Of a DNA stretch of 64,000 nucleotides, positions 46,451-61,700 are shown piece by piece. Origin of the DNA: Gorsachius magnificus (taxonomy: Eukaryota; Chordata; Aves; Pelecaniformes; Ardeidae); assembly GCA_034008185.1 (NCBI GenBank), contig CM067084.1, forward strand, positions 66,808,612-66,872,611, in the 5' to 3' direction. The notes below the pieces were generated by a model. That model saw nothing but the letters and a program-made list of their open reading frames with translations, was not told the DNA's origin and did no database searches. The first letter of the stretch is position 1; every line of letters starts with the position of its first letter. A program made the translations under genes and the position numbers.

Positions 46451-47418
46451 CATTAAGGTTTTGGTTTCTGTTCTGCTGTCTGAGGCATGGAAAGCCTCTG
46501 GGGAGAGGAGGGGAGATTGGTCCTCATATTGTTATTCATCAAAAAAAATATGATTGGAAATGGGTACATCTTTGTTTAATTGGAAAAAAAAAATTATCTT
46601 GTGACATTCATCAACTTCACAATGAGACACCTATCTGCTTTGCTTTACTTCCAAGAAGTCACAACATGTTACATCTTAGGAAAATCCTGTAAGCCTTATT
46701 TCTGCTATTTTCTACCTAGATAAAGCAAATAACATGTGATTCTCTTTAGATTATTTCAGTTGACAGTATATCAATGGGCATGTCGCTTATCAGGTTATGA
46801 AATGTTGCGATTTTTATGACTCTTGCAGCCCTGCTTTCGCAGACTAGCGGCTGTCATCTGTATCTCAACCCACATAGCTGCATTAGCTCTGCGCCTTCCT
46901 ACCAGCACACTGCATGCAAAGTTTTGTAAGTGCTTTTGCTACAGCAGCCATTAGCAGCTTTATTGCCTCTATGAAACGATACTCTGGGATGTATTTCTTT
47001 ACTCTGCTGCAGCGATATCTGCACATGATGACTACTTGGAGACAAAGACCCACGTCAAAAAGGAAGAAGCAGCTTCAGAAAGTAGTGGGAAAATGCTACT
47101 TTGCTCTGAGCAAAGAGCGAGTTTAAACCATCTAACTGCTCCGTGCTGAATATAAGATAGGACCCCTTCTGGAGAGGAAAAGCAATTTAGTCCATACATT
47201 GGATATACAAGCCCTTAAGGCAAGCAGACAGCTTATAGATCTAACTCTAAGGAACCAAAAACCCCACAGCAGTCATGTGCAGGTTGTCTATAAGGTTTTC
47301 CTTGTTTCTGGAATGCACAGTCTTTCCTATCCATCTGGTAATGCAGAGAGATTGAGCCCACGTTTCAGAATGCAAAAGAAACACCGAAGTTTTGTAGATA
47401 TGAAAAAAAAGAAAGAAG
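46451..47418. other. Non-coding stretch
   Basis: No gene is recognised; the sequence is AT-leaning and frames are at most 100 codons. Confidence 0.5.
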
Positions 47419-47438
47419 CATATATATATATATGTATA
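47419..47438 (+). repeat. (TA)n microsatellite
   Basis: A run of TA units ends in TATGTATATG. Confidence 0.85.
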
Positions 47439-50400
47439 TGCATAAAATTTATACATATAGATAAAAATAAGCCTTGCAACCCCAGCCAGCATTTTGAGTA
47501 GGTTGTCCCTCTTGACATTTGAGCTGCTGAGCGCCTGTGTTTTACAGAGCACCAGCTCCCCGTTTCACTGCGTCAATCCCTGCTTTGGTCTCTCGCCAGG
47601 ATGGCAACCTTTAGAAATTGCGCAGCTGGTTTTCCCCACTTTATGTGAAATATTTTGCACTTGAAGAAAAGAATTCGCCTGTAAGACACCGGGATGTAAA
47701 GCAAACGTTGCAGCCATGTTGCGGGTATAGGTGGAAGGGAAATATCGGTTGGAATCTGGGAGTGAGGGAGAGAAAGGAGGGGAAGGAGCTTGTATTGGGC
47801 CCTGGATGCATTAGAAAGGCATTAGTGACAGGTGGGGACAGCATGCACAGCAAAGAGAAAGAATATAAAATAGCTAGTCGCTGGTTTTGCCACAAAAGCC
47901 GGGCCTTGGCAGTTTCTGCCACTGAAGAGAATTAGACAGAAACAGTCTCCCCAAGCATCCTATGATGCCATCTGGCTTATTACAGAGGAAATCCCCATTG
48001 GCAGTCTGGGTTTTTTTCCCTTCTTTTTCTCCACAACAACCTGAACAAGTGCCAAGATTATTTCTCTCTCTCATGCTCCCTCTCTTTGGCATTGAAACAT
48101 CATCCTGTAGAAGGGGGAAATACGCGCTGCATTGGCTTAGATGAAGGCAGCAATTTAAGGAGCAGGAGCCTTTGCAAGCCTGAGAGAGAAGCAGGGCTGA
48201 TAAAGGAGATTAAACAAGCTGAGACACTTTTGATGAACAAACCGAACCATCTTGCTGCTGAAAAAGTAGAGATGCAGTCGATAGCTCTGATACAGTCTCT
48301 GTTGCTTGCCAGGAGATCTATCTGTTTCCATCATTAGCCTAAAGGGCGGTGTAGGCAATGAAAGTGAGTCACCGAATAGGAGGAGTTCAGGTGAGATGAA
48401 GGTAGCGTGAGCAGGCAGCACCTCTTTATTACAGCCCTTCACATCACCCATGGTGGGCAATTACTTTGTCACCTCCTTGTCTTTTCTGCAAGGTTTCCTT
48501 CCCCGAGATTAGCAATGTGCATGCACAACAGTGGTCCGTTTCTGCCAGGGGAACAGTTGCAAGTAGTGCAGTTAGTTTTAATTATTTTTCAGTGAAACAC
48601 CCATATTAGATGCAGAATGGAGCTGATTTAAATTACAGCTTGTCTGAAAACTGTGATTGACCTGCAAAAAGGTCCTAACATATTTAAAAAGATAATTATA
48701 CTGGAGGAAAATATTGAATATTTTGCCAGATACTGAATATTAATTCTTATCCTAAATACCTAGTTTTGTGTGCCTGTGGAGTCACACACATATATACACA
48801 GAACTAGATTTTGTATATAACATTCTTTTAGTGTTAATTGTCTTTTTTTTTCTAGGTGAATAACTGTTTTGTGAGATGCTCATAATCTCAGTAGTCATTT
48901 CACTGCAGAAATCTTGGCAACGAAGAGCAGCAAACTGATATTTGACTCAAGCTAACAATTTTCACATCAGTTTGAAATGTTAACAAATATTTTGTAGATG
49001 ATGTAGCATACGTATGGGATGTGTATATGTCCTGCGTGGAGCTCTGTCCCTTATTTTTGATCTCACATTGTGGTGAGGTAGGACACTTGCTCAGTTCTGG
49101 CCCTGATACAATACACATCCCTTCAATCTGTCTTCTTATCACATCATATTTAATCTGTGGGATAGAAATGGGACTGTCACATCTCCCCGTCTCCTTCTAT
49201 TGTTTGTCCAGTCATAAAAATAGAGATTTGTGTCTCAGCCATGCTGCTTTCTGAAGATTATAGTTCAATTGCATTATTATTGTGTTTCACCCCTTCTTTC
49301 CTGTGATATAAAAGGCACTGAAGTATTTGCTTTAAAAATATAGAACTTGTTCAAAGAGGCTATGTCATGCCTAAAATGACCTATTGATACTGAGCTATCC
49401 AGGGCAGGGGGTGTTTAACAAACACAGGAAAAAAAGCAGTGCACTCAGCAGGTTTGGAAGAACCGCATCAGATGGCTGCAAAGCAACTGTTCTTGTTAAC
49501 ACTAGTGCTTCTGGGCTTTGAAGTGCACTGTAAGGGTATGAAGTGTTTTGCCTAAAGTCTAGGGTTTTTTTTTCACTTTCTAATTCACAGGGAAAGTTTC
49601 TATTATTTCTTTTATCATATAACATCCATATTTAAAATCAGAAAATAATAGCAACAGCTCCAGGAAGAAAAAGCTTTGTTCCATTACAGAAAAAGAAATA
49701 AATGTTAAAATAGGGACTTTCAGGTATCACCAAAAGCTCCATACTACCACTGTTCTACGGAAAGAAAAGTAGGAGGAGGGGGAAGAAATTAAAAAGGGAA
49801 TTTGGTATTGTGTGTAAATAAGGAAAGGTGAGTTATGTCGTCTCCTGACAGATTTTGGTTTTGATTTAGGTTCCACCTGTTTCATTTATTGAGATTGTTT
49901 TCTACTGTTATAAAAGTTTCTTGCAGTGGATTTCAGCTCTCCACTGAGAAACTTCACCTACCTGCACGGGGACCTGGCTTTATGCACATAGCAGATACCC
50001 AGGGCAGCTGGGCTGAAGTCGGCTGAAGGGTACCAGTGTGCAGGTGGTATAAGACTACAGAACTGAGTGAAACCTGAACCTGTTTAAAGCCATCAAGACT
50101 GAGGTCGGGCTTCAGAGGTGTCCTTGAGGAGATGCCCTTTATGGCCTTTGGGAAACGCAACCTCGTGGCTAAGGGACTGACATCTCCCCTACTGTGCTGA
50201 GCACTGTAACTTTGCAAATCTCAGAAAATGCTGCTTGGGTGATGGCAGCAAATAATGGCTTTGCCTACAGTGCTCGATTTTTCCCCCTCCACATGGTGAA
50301 CCATGTCACCAGGTGAAGTGGCACTGTCTGGCCTGGGTTTATGCTGCTCAGGACCAGACTCTCCAGGTCTGCATGCCTTGGAGTGCAGCTGGAGGGCACG

Positions 50401-50525
50401 GTGCGGAAAAGCATGGCCAGATAGTGCTGGGGAAAGGCCAGGGAATTGGGAATAAAACTTTCTATAGCCTGGGACATCTAGCTTTATGAGAGTGGCCCCT
50501 GGAAGGGACTATTCCCCTAGACCTC
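47439..50525. other. Non-coding stretch
   Basis: No gene is recognised. Frames of up to 105 codons overlap on opposite strands (for example 47618-47935 plus against 47641-47922 minus) and show no motif. Confidence 0.5.
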
Positions 50526-50578
50526 ACCCTGTTTTTTTTCAAAGGAAAAAAGGAACCCTGGGTTTTTTCAAAGGGAAA
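50526..50578 (+). repeat. 29-bp imperfect tandem duplication
   Basis: ACCCTGTTTTTTTTCAAAGG at 50526 is repeated as ACCCTGGGTTTTTTCAAAGG from 50555, a period of 29 bases with a few differences. Confidence 0.75.
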
Positions 50579-53500
50579 CCTCCTAGGCAGCGCTTGTCAG
50601 CAAACCCAGGCTGATGAAACAGGGGCAACCAGTCACCAAGACCTGGGAGCCAACCAGGGAGCTGTATTAGTTGATGATAGAGGTGTACCCAGTAATAATA
50701 CTCAAGATCTGCATTAGAGAGTTGTTACTGTTTGGTCTCTGCCAGTCGGTATATGAATCATTATTTGAGTAACTCTTTCCATGAAGTTTGAAAAATGAAA
50801 AAAAATAGCCAGCATCTAACCTGTCAAACTACAGGTCCAAAGCTAACGCAGCAGTTAGCTTATTCACATGTAACGAACTGCCTAGTTGTTTGAACAGTGC
50901 TGATAAGTTTTTGATAAAAGGCCACGTATTATTGCTTTTACTGTTACATCGCCCTTGCAAAAGACAAATTGCTCAAAACAGAGGACAAATGTACTTCCTT
51001 AGAAGTCTCTTCACAGAGAATGTACCAAAATTAATGAAATAAATGAAAAAGAAACACGTAATAAACAAAATAGTGACATTTATGTGCAGAAGGCATATAA
51101 AAATTGCCTTTGCAATAGAAAAGACATCTTGATTGTGAAATTGGCTGCTGTTGGAATAGCACAATTTTAGTAATCTCTCTATCCCAAGCACAATATTTTA
51201 CTCCTATTTTCCTTCAAATCCATCACTCAGTTTACTCGGCTGTAGGAGTTTTCACCAACAAACATTGTACCAACTGTACCATCAGTAATTTATATGTGAT
51301 AAGAAATGAAAATATTCATGGATTTCTGCAAACAGGGTATACATTGCTGGAAGCGTAGCAAAGAATGATGAATAGCCCTGAGTATCTGAAGGTATTTGTG
51401 TCTTCTGTTACTTTTAAAAATGCAGATTTTGGAAACACATGAGATCTAAATTTTAGACTTTGTTGCAGTCTTAAGTAGCGCAGTACATGTCTAGGAAATA
51501 AGAAAATGTTCAGATGCCAGCAGCAACACAAACTCATGTTGTTGCCCAATTCTCCTCTCCTGCAGACTAGGAGGGTTTCAGGACACTGTATACAGCCTTT
51601 GCTGGAATTAATTTGTAGTGTAGTTGTGCCTCTTCATTCAGATGCTGGGCCTGGGAAAAAAGTGTGTGGAGAAATTAGGGCCTGTCTGGTCATTGGAGTT
51701 TGCCTTTCCTCAGGACCTTGGCGACATATGTAAGTCTAGCCCATGCCATGGTCAAATTCCCTTGGAAGTTGTGCAAACTGCAGAATTCTCTCTGCCAACG
51801 TACGAGTGCTAAATGACGTGGTTTAGCTTGCTCTAGCTTCTAGCGCAGAATTTGCACTGGGATAGGGCAGGGTAGAACGCGCTCAGTCACTTTGCAGTTG
51901 CAAATGGACAGGTATTGTTTTTTCAAGAAAAATAAAAAGAAAAAAGACGTGTCCATTTCTTAACATAAAGGCTGGATGTTGACAGTGGGTGGATGATACC
52001 AAGATACAAAGTGCGGTTGGGTGCTTATTCTGAAGCACAGGAAGCACTAGAGATAGACCGTCTCTTGCTGCCTCCTGCAAATCCAACTGGCTGGAAAAAA
52101 GCAACCTGTGGTGCTTCGTGGTAACTGCTGCTGAATGGGGAGTTCCAGGATGGTTCTCATCCTTCTGAGTGCAATCACATTAAGAATAGTTCAGATCTTT
52201 CTCAGCACTCTGTGTCCAAATATTTTGTATGTACTGTAGCTTAGCAATGCCTCCCAGGAAATACTACTCTGTCAGTAGGCAAACAATTGCTTAGCTTGAA
52301 AGAAATGTAATTATTTAAGGCATGCACAAATGTTTTTGGCTGCATGGTGCTGTAACGTTATTAACTGCAGGGAAAAAAGAGAGCTAGCTCTATTTTAGAA
52401 ACTATATTACCATTGTCCTAAAATGCAAAATAGCTGTAAGTCCTATCCTGACCAGAATTCCACATTTGCTCTTGATAGTAGATTGGATTTCAGAGCAGGA
52501 TTAAGTAAATAAGTCATATTAAAATGACAAAATGGGTAAATAGAATATAATGTGAAATGAAATGTAAATTGGATTTAGGCAAACACTTTTATACAGACCT
52601 CCCGTCAAACCCTATCAGACTGCTTCAAATTCCTACTGTGATTTCTGCTCGCAGTTCTATTACATGTTGCCACTCAAGGGCATTTGATGTTTTCTCTCTC
52701 TGGAAATTCATTTGCATTTAAATGATTTGAAATAATCATAAAAGCCAAGTGCTATGAAGTTTGAAATTAGTTACTGTCTATAAATTGCGATGCCATTAAA
52801 AGATGATTTTGAAGAGCTTTGCTGTCTCAAATGTATGCAGATTAAAATCTAACAAAGTACACCTTGTTACAAAACTGTAAAGAATGGTGTGACATGGACT
52901 TAAATTGATTTATTCTCCTACTAGTGCCTATAAACTTTACATACTTGGGTTTCTTCTGAAAGTGGAAAAAAAACTTTCATTTGCCTGCTGAATCTGAGCC
53001 AAATTCTGTTCTCAGGTGGGGTTTCATTGGGTGTATCTGACACCAGCGCTTGGCCCTCAGAGTTTAATCTGTACGCTCTATTAAATTTCTGGAAATGCTG
53101 TATGAATAGTTGGGTCTCATAATTTTTTTTATGATGGGAATAAAGGAGTGGGACCAGGAACAATGGAGGCCATTTATGGTTGGCAGTGTGCGTATGCACA
53201 TTTATATGTATATATGTTCAATTTTCTCCCCTCTCCCTTGAATTCCGCGTGTTCTCCTGGTGGGTGTTTCAACATGGTCTTCTCTCTGAGGGTGCTGGTG
53301 CTCCTAGTAGGTCACCCCAGAGCTGGCCTCACCTTCTTCTTGCTGATGGAAAGCTAAAACCTGGTTAGGAGCACAAGTACATTTTGAAATACTGCAGTCC
53401 CCTTTGCAACAGAACTCTCTTCTCCATCCACGTCTAGGCAAGCTTAGGCAATACAGAGCTGTCTCCTCATAAGCTCAGCTTCCACCTGGCCTCCCCTCGC

Positions 53501-55659
53501 ACTCTTCCACTTCTTGACCTACTCCTGCTCTCTGCCTGTGGGATCTTACCGTAGTATGCTGCCTAATATAAATTCCTACTCTCTCTTTGTTTATACCATT
53601 GGGATATTATAACTTTACCTCTTTGGATACCAGCAGTACATTCCAAATATGGTTTCCTAGCCCCAAATCATTTTAAATGGGCTTAACCGCATATATATAT
53701 GTTCAACTATGTCTAGTTGTATAACGTGATCATAAGATGTTTGTAACAAGAAAAGCAAAGTTGCCTTGGTTTATAGGTCTCAGAACCCAGGGATAGAGTT
53801 ACCTCTTTATAAACATATTTATGTATGCATTTTTATTATTCAGAAGAATGAAAAAAATGCAGAGCACATGTCTTAAAGGGCAAGAAAAAGCTTCATTTTT
53901 GTATTTCCAGTGGCTCAAAAATTCCTAATATAGTTTCCTTGAAGATAACATTAATTCTACAAATCTTAGGGTTTCTATTGCAACAATGAAGACTCCTCTA
54001 CTGATTTGGGTATGAGCCATAAAGCAAAGCAGCTGGTTTAACTACCTCTATAAAGAGCTTATTTTCTGAAGTTGTCTCAATAGCTAGTACAAGCTACCAG
54101 CTACAATCCTTCCTTAATTATAGCGTGCAAATTCAATGTATGCACATTCGTGTGGAGGCAACACTTAGTCCCTCAAGTAAGTTTCTTGGTTAGGGCAGTG
54201 TCAGGTTAGTGATGGAGAGTGGGGGAAGTGACAATGGGATACAAGGCATGGATCCTGCTCAAAAATGCAGGTGAGTAACAGAAAACATCAGCTTTAGACA
54301 TGGAAAAGAGGCCTCTACTTCTCAAGAACTGATAAATTTAATACAGAAAGAGCTTGTTATTCTAGCATGCTACAGGCCTCTTGTGTTAGGGTTCTGCTGC
54401 AGTCCTGACTGACTTATCATAAGGAAAATCCTGATATGCAGTTCAGGCTAGATAGCCTCAAATAAAGGGCAAGTCTGTTCTATTCTGAGCATTCCCTGGA
54501 AGAGCAGACTGAGGACAGTGAATTTTGCTCATTGAAAAGTGGACTCCTCTCCCTGGAAAGGTTTTCATTGCAAAAGTAACTGTGGCTGCTGTGCCAGTTT
54601 TGCTGAAAACCCCAGTGCCCAAAGAATTGATCCAAGAGCAAGTACCCTTTCAGTTCCAGATAGTTTCATCCGAGTAGAACCACAGACTACCAGGGTCTCT
54701 TTCTTTCACGGAAATGACCTGGCCGCTTTTCAAATTATCATTGACTTCAGCCACGTTTCACAGCCCACTTCAGGAGCTCAGAAGGACAGACACATTTTGT
54801 CCAAATGCATCAAGGGCGGGCCCTGGAGCAGCTCAGCTTACCACAGCACAGAGAAATAGGGGATATTCCCTGGAAATCCTATCAGTGCATGAAAATATGA
54901 GAGATTGCTGAAGTACAGCAGTAATTTGGGCAGGGGCGAAGGATGGAGTTATTCACTGTTGATCTAAACTGATCCAAGTGGTTACTCCATGTGCTTGCTT
55001 TTTCCTTGTTAAGAAAGTGAATGCTCCCGAGGATGGTGGATAGCCAATATTTCAGTGGGAAACCCTTTTTAGGATACTCTATAGAAAGGTTGCAAAAGGT
55101 TATGTTTGGGCACAGTCCTCCCTCAGGGTGGGGTTTACTTAGGTAAATGAAAAGCTTATGAAAAGACCAGTTTTCTTGATGCTTCTTTCACGTATGTCCT
55201 TTTAAGAAAGAAGCCCAACACATGAGCCATGCTCATTAGTTCTGTTCTGCTTTAAATCTATATTCACAGGCAACTGAAGAAAGTTTTGCAAATCATCTGG
55301 CTTTGAGAACTCTTGCCACTCGAAACGAGATCTGGCAAAATAGATAAAAAATTACTGGTAACCGCAGATGAAATTGTGGCAGGATATTTAACAGAAAAAT
55401 ATAACATTTTATGAACTCAGGGCAAAACAATATCTCCCAGAACATATTGCAATCCGATCTTTGCAGACGTTATTAAAATAATGCAGAGTTTGATAAAAAT
55501 GCATAAATTATACTTTATTGTTATGGATTATAAAGTGTGTTCTGAAAGGGATAGTAAGCACAGCAAGCATTTTGCTTTATCTAGTTTGACAGGGCTTCAT
55601 TACCATTAAATGAGGAGGCAGAGCTTTACAATATTTGCAAAAGGCAGAGGAGGAAAGGC
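50579..55659. other. Non-coding stretch, AT-rich
   Basis: No gene, structural RNA or clear repeat is recognised over about 5 kb. Frames are at most 106 codons. A TATATATATG run lies near 53693-53703. Confidence 0.5.
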
Positions 55660-55765
55660 CCTAGACTGAAAACTTTCCAAGGATGGGACTATCTCCTTGT
55701 GTGTTTAAACAGTGCTTAGCACAGAGAGCCTTGAGCACTGAGTGCTGTCCCTGGCACAGATACGA
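55660..55765 (+). repeat. MIR/L2-type ancient repeat 3' end fragment
   Basis: GACTGAAAACTTTCCAAGGA, TGGGACTATCTCCTTGTGTG, then AACAGTGCTTAGCACAGAGAG and a GAGCACTGAGTGCTG segment, follow the old repeat pattern 'tgtaagctccttggggcagggactgtctctttgtgtttgtacagcgcctagcacaatgg'. The order is right; divergence is high. Confidence 0.5.
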
Positions 55766-58700
55766 ACATAAGTAACAGGAGAAACTTTCTTCTTCATTCT
55801 AAAATGATAACTTTTTCCTTATTATTTCAAAGCCTCATGCTCTTGCATAGAGCTTAAGTGCCCTTTTGCTTTCATCTGCCCTTTTTTCCTAACCATTCCC
55901 TATAGTCATCTGTTTTAGCTGTGCTCTGACCTATGCTAGGGAATGTAAAGTTTTGGCTCCCCAAACCTGTGTAAGCTCAATATTGCAGCTCAGACCTGTC
56001 ACTGCACAAGATGGGTTTGAGGGCTGAACTGCAGTACAGAATTTAAAACATAGTGGGAAGTAAGCCCATCTCCTACTACTGCCATGACATTTTTAGGTTT
56101 AGGGTTTTTTCCCTTCAGGCAAGCATTTCTGAATGTTCTGGAATGGAAACTAACAGATGGGATTTCTTTAAAAAGATACAAACCACAGCTTAGGATTTCA
56201 ATCTTATTTTTTTTCTTTCCTACCAGAAGGGAGCTAGACTGCGCTACCTACTTAGGTAATTAATGATTCAATGTGCAGCCACCATACACTGGAATTTAAG
56301 CTGCTGGAAATCTCATTTGTAACCATAAGAATGCAAAGGGACACAAAAAGCTTGATTTGTTTTTGTGGCTTTCCTGAGTTAAAATTAAACCTATTACCAA
56401 GAGCTGACAATGCAATATTGTTGCATTAAAGCCATGTTTATACTTTTTCATACAGGCTATTTCCTATGAATAATAAAATACAGAATTTGTGGTATTTTTT
56501 TGAAGGCAGAGGTTAAAGTTATTATTTTGGCACTGTAATATCTGTTTGTAGCCATGTGTGCTGTGCTTACTGCCTGCGTATTGTCTCTACTGCCTGCATA
56601 GATTTTGCCACCCTGATCATTGCATTTAACAGGGATATTAGGCATTCACTGGACAATTTAGTTCCTTTTAGCTATCCAGTAGGAGACTGAATTTTGTGAA
56701 CATGCTGATTGTGTCCTAGATTTATCTTTCTTTAAGCCAGCTCTCTGTGGAGCCAGTGGGTTGCTCATTGCACCTCTGTTCTTCTCGTTCATTTTTAGAC
56801 ACCATGTTATGGAGTTCCCACGTCCCATTTAGGCAGCTGTAAACAGGAGGCAACTGCTCCAAAGGAAAGCAGTTATTTAATTAATGCGTTGATTTAGATT
56901 TGTTTAATATAAACATGAGAATAAATGTAAATAAAGGTGAAATACAGAATACTTGGTTTCTCCTTTGAGACTTGCTTAACACAGTGGAGAAGTGCACCTG
57001 AGCAAACAGTGATCCCCCCCTTGCAGAGACAAGAGCCTTGTGCCTCTTTTTGCACTGCTCCTAAGGAATGAAATGGCCTCCAAGAACAAGGCAATAGTCA
57101 GAAATGCAGTAACAGCTTAAGTCTAGAAAGCGTTTAACAATATGCTTAACTTTAAGCATTTTTTTTTTTTCAGTCCCACTGGCCTCAACAGGATTTAGCA
57201 AGGCACTTAACATCCTTTCTGAACAAGGATACTTTCCTGGAGCTGGCCTTATCGGGGGAGCTCACTAATTCCTTTTGCTAATGCTCTTTGAGTCCTACCT
57301 CTTCTACAACGCTTCTGAGGAGCTGACTGTGCGTTAGGCAGGTCAGGAATGAAGGTAAAGGATAAAGTAATTGGTTGGCATCATATTTTTGCATAGCATC
57401 CTGGTCACCCGCAGCCAGTGCTTTCTCCCGTTCATCCTCACTTGGTGAATCTTGCCTGGTAAATGCTGGAGAAGGTCAGGCCTGGGGTCCCAGCACCTGC
57501 ACCAGCGAGTGACCACACATGAGGTGCTGCAGAAGAAATGAAGCAAGGGCAGGGAGGGGGCAATCAAAAGGTAATTCAGAATTGCTAACTGCTTTCCTGC
57601 ATAATTTTGGCCAATTATTTGTCCAGCCCTGATTATGCTGCTACTTTTGATTTAAAGTATAACACTATCAATAATTTTGCGTGGGCTTTGCTTAGGAGGA
57701 AAATAAGCAGAAGAATGAACACTGATTAAGGGAAATGAAAGCAAATCTGTTTACTGATAATATATGTAGCAACACTGAGACATGTAAATGGTATTCAGGG
57801 ATTGCTTTCTGGTCATGTTTATGATCTTCAATATATTTGTGCATTTCTCATTTACTGCCCAGGCAAAGTTTGGATTTCCAAATTACAGATGTATCATGAC
57901 AATTTTGGTCACAACGAGGTTCCAAATGCTGTGTCATTCAACAGACCTACGCTGCTATTTAGTAATACTTCTGAATGTGATTTTACTGTCCTCTGTTCTC
58001 ATTGGAGAATATACTAAATTTCAGATTAAAGATGAATGCCTTCTTTATGCACTGGAGTTTTTCATAGCTTCTTCCTCAGAGCAGCTTTTCTTTTCCTCAT
58101 TTCATCTTGAAAGGTCATTTTAGGAACTGAAAAGCCCTGTTGCCAACTTTTAAAATAATTATGATCTCCAATAAAATGCCATCTATTTTTAACATTGTAC
58201 TTTTTAATGTGTCTTCTTTAAAGACACAAAGTAGATGACTTCTTCCATGAATAATGCATGACTTCAGAGACTTTGTATGCTATGACATAAATTATCAACT
58301 ACTTTTCCACTATTTGCTGATAAAGTGGGGGTGTTTTCCGCGTACTCGGTAGTCAGCTCGTGTTTGGAGCTGGCTTCTTTTTGCTGCTGTATTTGAATGA
58401 TGACATTTTATGATGGTTTATACCACTTGCTAGCATAAAATGTCAGGAGGAAATGATCATAACACTTCTGCAGGTGATAAGTATTCCCTGCCTGTACTCA
58501 ATGAAGTACAACACAGTGCACTATGTAAAGTAAAAGCAGACACTGTAGCAAAGGTACTGGGATTAGGAGCACGGAGTGTGCCTGGTTTAGCACAGGAAAC
58601 ATCCAGAAGATATCTTTCAGAAAAAATGTCTGTTGTCTCTTAAAGATTTCCAGGGATGGGCATTATTCATAAAAGTCAGAGAGAGCCCCCTAAGCTGTGT

Positions 58701-61700
58701 TCAGGGTCTGGTGGAGTGCAACGGCTGGACTTCACTATTGCTGGCTGAGGGACCAGGATGGCAGGTATTGATATTGATTACTCTGTAGTGTAGCATCCAT
58801 GGGCAAAGTAGATGTGTTTCAATATCTTCATTGGCTAGGGTCAACAGTAGTTGAGATGTATTTAAACTGGCATTTCAGCCACGAAGTAGAAAAACACTGG
58901 GCAATTTGAAAAAGGGAATGAAAAAATATATGAAGTATTTAGATGGGACTTTATAGTGGCAGTTAAATATCCAGTTAGCTCAACACGCTTCAGGAAATAG
59001 TGATGTTTAGGATGAAGAAGAGAAGAAAATTAGTGGAAGTGGAGAAAACCAGATAACATTTTTTCAGGCAAGGAACATATTAAAGCAAATAAAGAACTGG
59101 AGGGGCAGAGTCTGCTGGGACCTGGAGCTTAGCAGAGACGTGGTAGAGCAAATAGCGGGAGTTAGACAGAATAAGAGAGATGGAAACTAAAAGGAGAAAA
59201 TAGCCTCACAGCATATGGAAGCAAAATATCTGGAGGAGACCCTGGGGGACACTAGTGTGGATTTATGTCCTGCAATTATAATTAGTGAAAATAAGAGGAT
59301 AAAATGAGATTTTGAATTTTTAAGAACACAGAACTATTTCCAAGTTATTTAATAAGTTGTATGTTTTCCATGTCTGCTAATGTCTCTCTGAACTCTCTTA
59401 TACCATTGCTAGTCTTCCCAGAAAGTATCTTGTGTATGACACACCCTGGGATGAACTGCAGTCATCAGTGGAAGACACAGCAGGAAGAAAACTCCGGAGA
59501 AATTGCAAGATCCATTTGGAACAAACATAATACGATATCAATAAATTGCGTGGTCAGAAATAGCACCCACATATAAGCAGGATGTGGCAACTGGAATGGG
59601 CATGTTAAATAATGCTCAGCAAATGCTCTGATTTGCGTGGGCTTTGCATTTAGGAATTTTCAAAAATGCTTTATGGCTGTCAGCTCTTGGAAGAAGGTTC
59701 TGGTTTGCACTGAAACTTTGCAAAGGAGTTGGACAGGCAGAAACATGAACCACTGTCATCCTTGGAAATCTAGAAATTTGTGAATCCTCTGGCCAGCTCT
59801 GGATGCTCCAACCTGCAAAGGGGAATGTGTCTACTGACAGACTGAGAAATACCACCTTTGCCTAATGCAGCACTTGTTGCATCTATATGCCCTTTGGGGG
59901 CATAGTCCTCCTTGGGGGAGGAAGATAATGGAAATGTGAGGAATACGTGTCCCTGAGTCCACACTTATGAATGTTTATAAGATCAAATACTTAATAATGG
60001 ACATAAGCTGTAATAGATGTGTATTTATCTGTGGACACTTAGGATGGCTGCGTTTTAGGGATGCGCTGCGACTTTTTGTTGCCTTGGACATTACCCAGTC
60101 AAGATTGTCAGGAATTTTTCAAACACCCAGTCATTGGATATTTCGCAAAAAAAATCTGAATAATTTTGAAGAATGGAAAATCTTGGATAACTTATAAACT
60201 GAAAAGGTGGCTGAATATTTCAAATATTTAACTACAAATAATTCATTACAGTCTAGCAGTAATAATGTCAAATCTGGCTATTAGCATAGTAATTGAGGAT
60301 TCATAAAGCGTTTGTGGGAATCACCATGTAATTACCATTGTCTCCAGTGGTGGTACAGGAAAATAATATGCAATATTTCAAGATATTTAATTAAGTAGTG
60401 TCAGTGAGTTACCTTGAAGATAACTTCTATCACCCCCATATGACAGGCTTGTTGATGACTAGCTGATGGATGAGTCCCATCAGTATGAAAGACAGATGAA
60501 CTGGGGAACATCAATGTGATATGCAGAACTCAGCATGATGGAGTATGTATAATTATTTGTTTTTTACTCTCTAAAGGTGACCTACAAGTGTGATGCTTTG
60601 GGGTTTCTTTTCTTGTCTTCTTTATAATGTAAAAAAAAAGTCTACAATGTTCTTCAGTAAAAAATGTATCTTTTTTCTTTCCATAGAAATTCTTGTCCAC
60701 TTTGTTTTCCCCCAAAGACCTCTGATCCATGAGGGAAGTAACAGGTTTATGGTATCAGATATCAAGGAAAAAAAGATGTTTGTGTGAGGGTAATTTCTTA
60801 TGTGGTCTCCATTGGACGTGGGAGCTGTTATGAATTCATGTGTGGTTCACTAGTAATGTCAACAGCAAAACCCATCATCCCTGCCTTGGGAATTGTAGAA
60901 AAAAACCTTGCAGCCTTCATGACAAAAATGTAATACGAGACCAGAGGAAAGACAGGTAAGGGAAGAAAGCAGAGAAAGATGGCTCTCCTAACAGATTTTT
61001 TTTAAAAGAGTTAAGGAACTACCATTGTCTTTTTATGTTATTTAGCATAAACTATGGGCTTTGGGTTTTTTACTCAAGTAACTGCTCTCTTACAGTCCTC
61101 TGTTGGCTGCATTACCTTGTATTTAGACTTACTGCACTTTTTCTCTCTGTCACCATGCAGCTGACTTGATCACAGCCTTCAGTTTGGAAATCCTTGCTTT
61201 TTACTCAAGTCTGACTCTTGCTTACTAGCCCATTTGTCTTCTGCTGTATCAGTGCACTTCTCTGTGGACCCTAAGGTGATAATTACATTAGCTGTACTTC
61301 ATCACAAGCTTGTTAGGGCTTGACAGTTGATTTTGGCTGACTATAATCAGCCTTGTCCCCACTTGTCATTGTCCCTTTGTGCAGTGGTTGAACATGACTC
61401 TTTCTACATTAGCAAGTAGTGTGCTCTATTAGGAGTAGATCTGCTGAGTGAAACAACCTGCACTGACCTCTGCACTACGTGTGGTTTTGGGGACTTCATG
61501 CTAGCTATAGCCTGGTCCTGTAGACTGAATGCTCATTAGTGGCTGGAGCACATCTTTGGGTTTAGCTTCAGCTGAAGGAGATTTGGCTTGTGTACTCTGA
61601 GACAGCTCTGCTGTGCAAATCGAAGCACAGTAAGGGGAAGATGGTTGGGAGATTTGAAAATGCAGTTCTGACCATCAATGCTGATGACGGCGCCTTTGCT

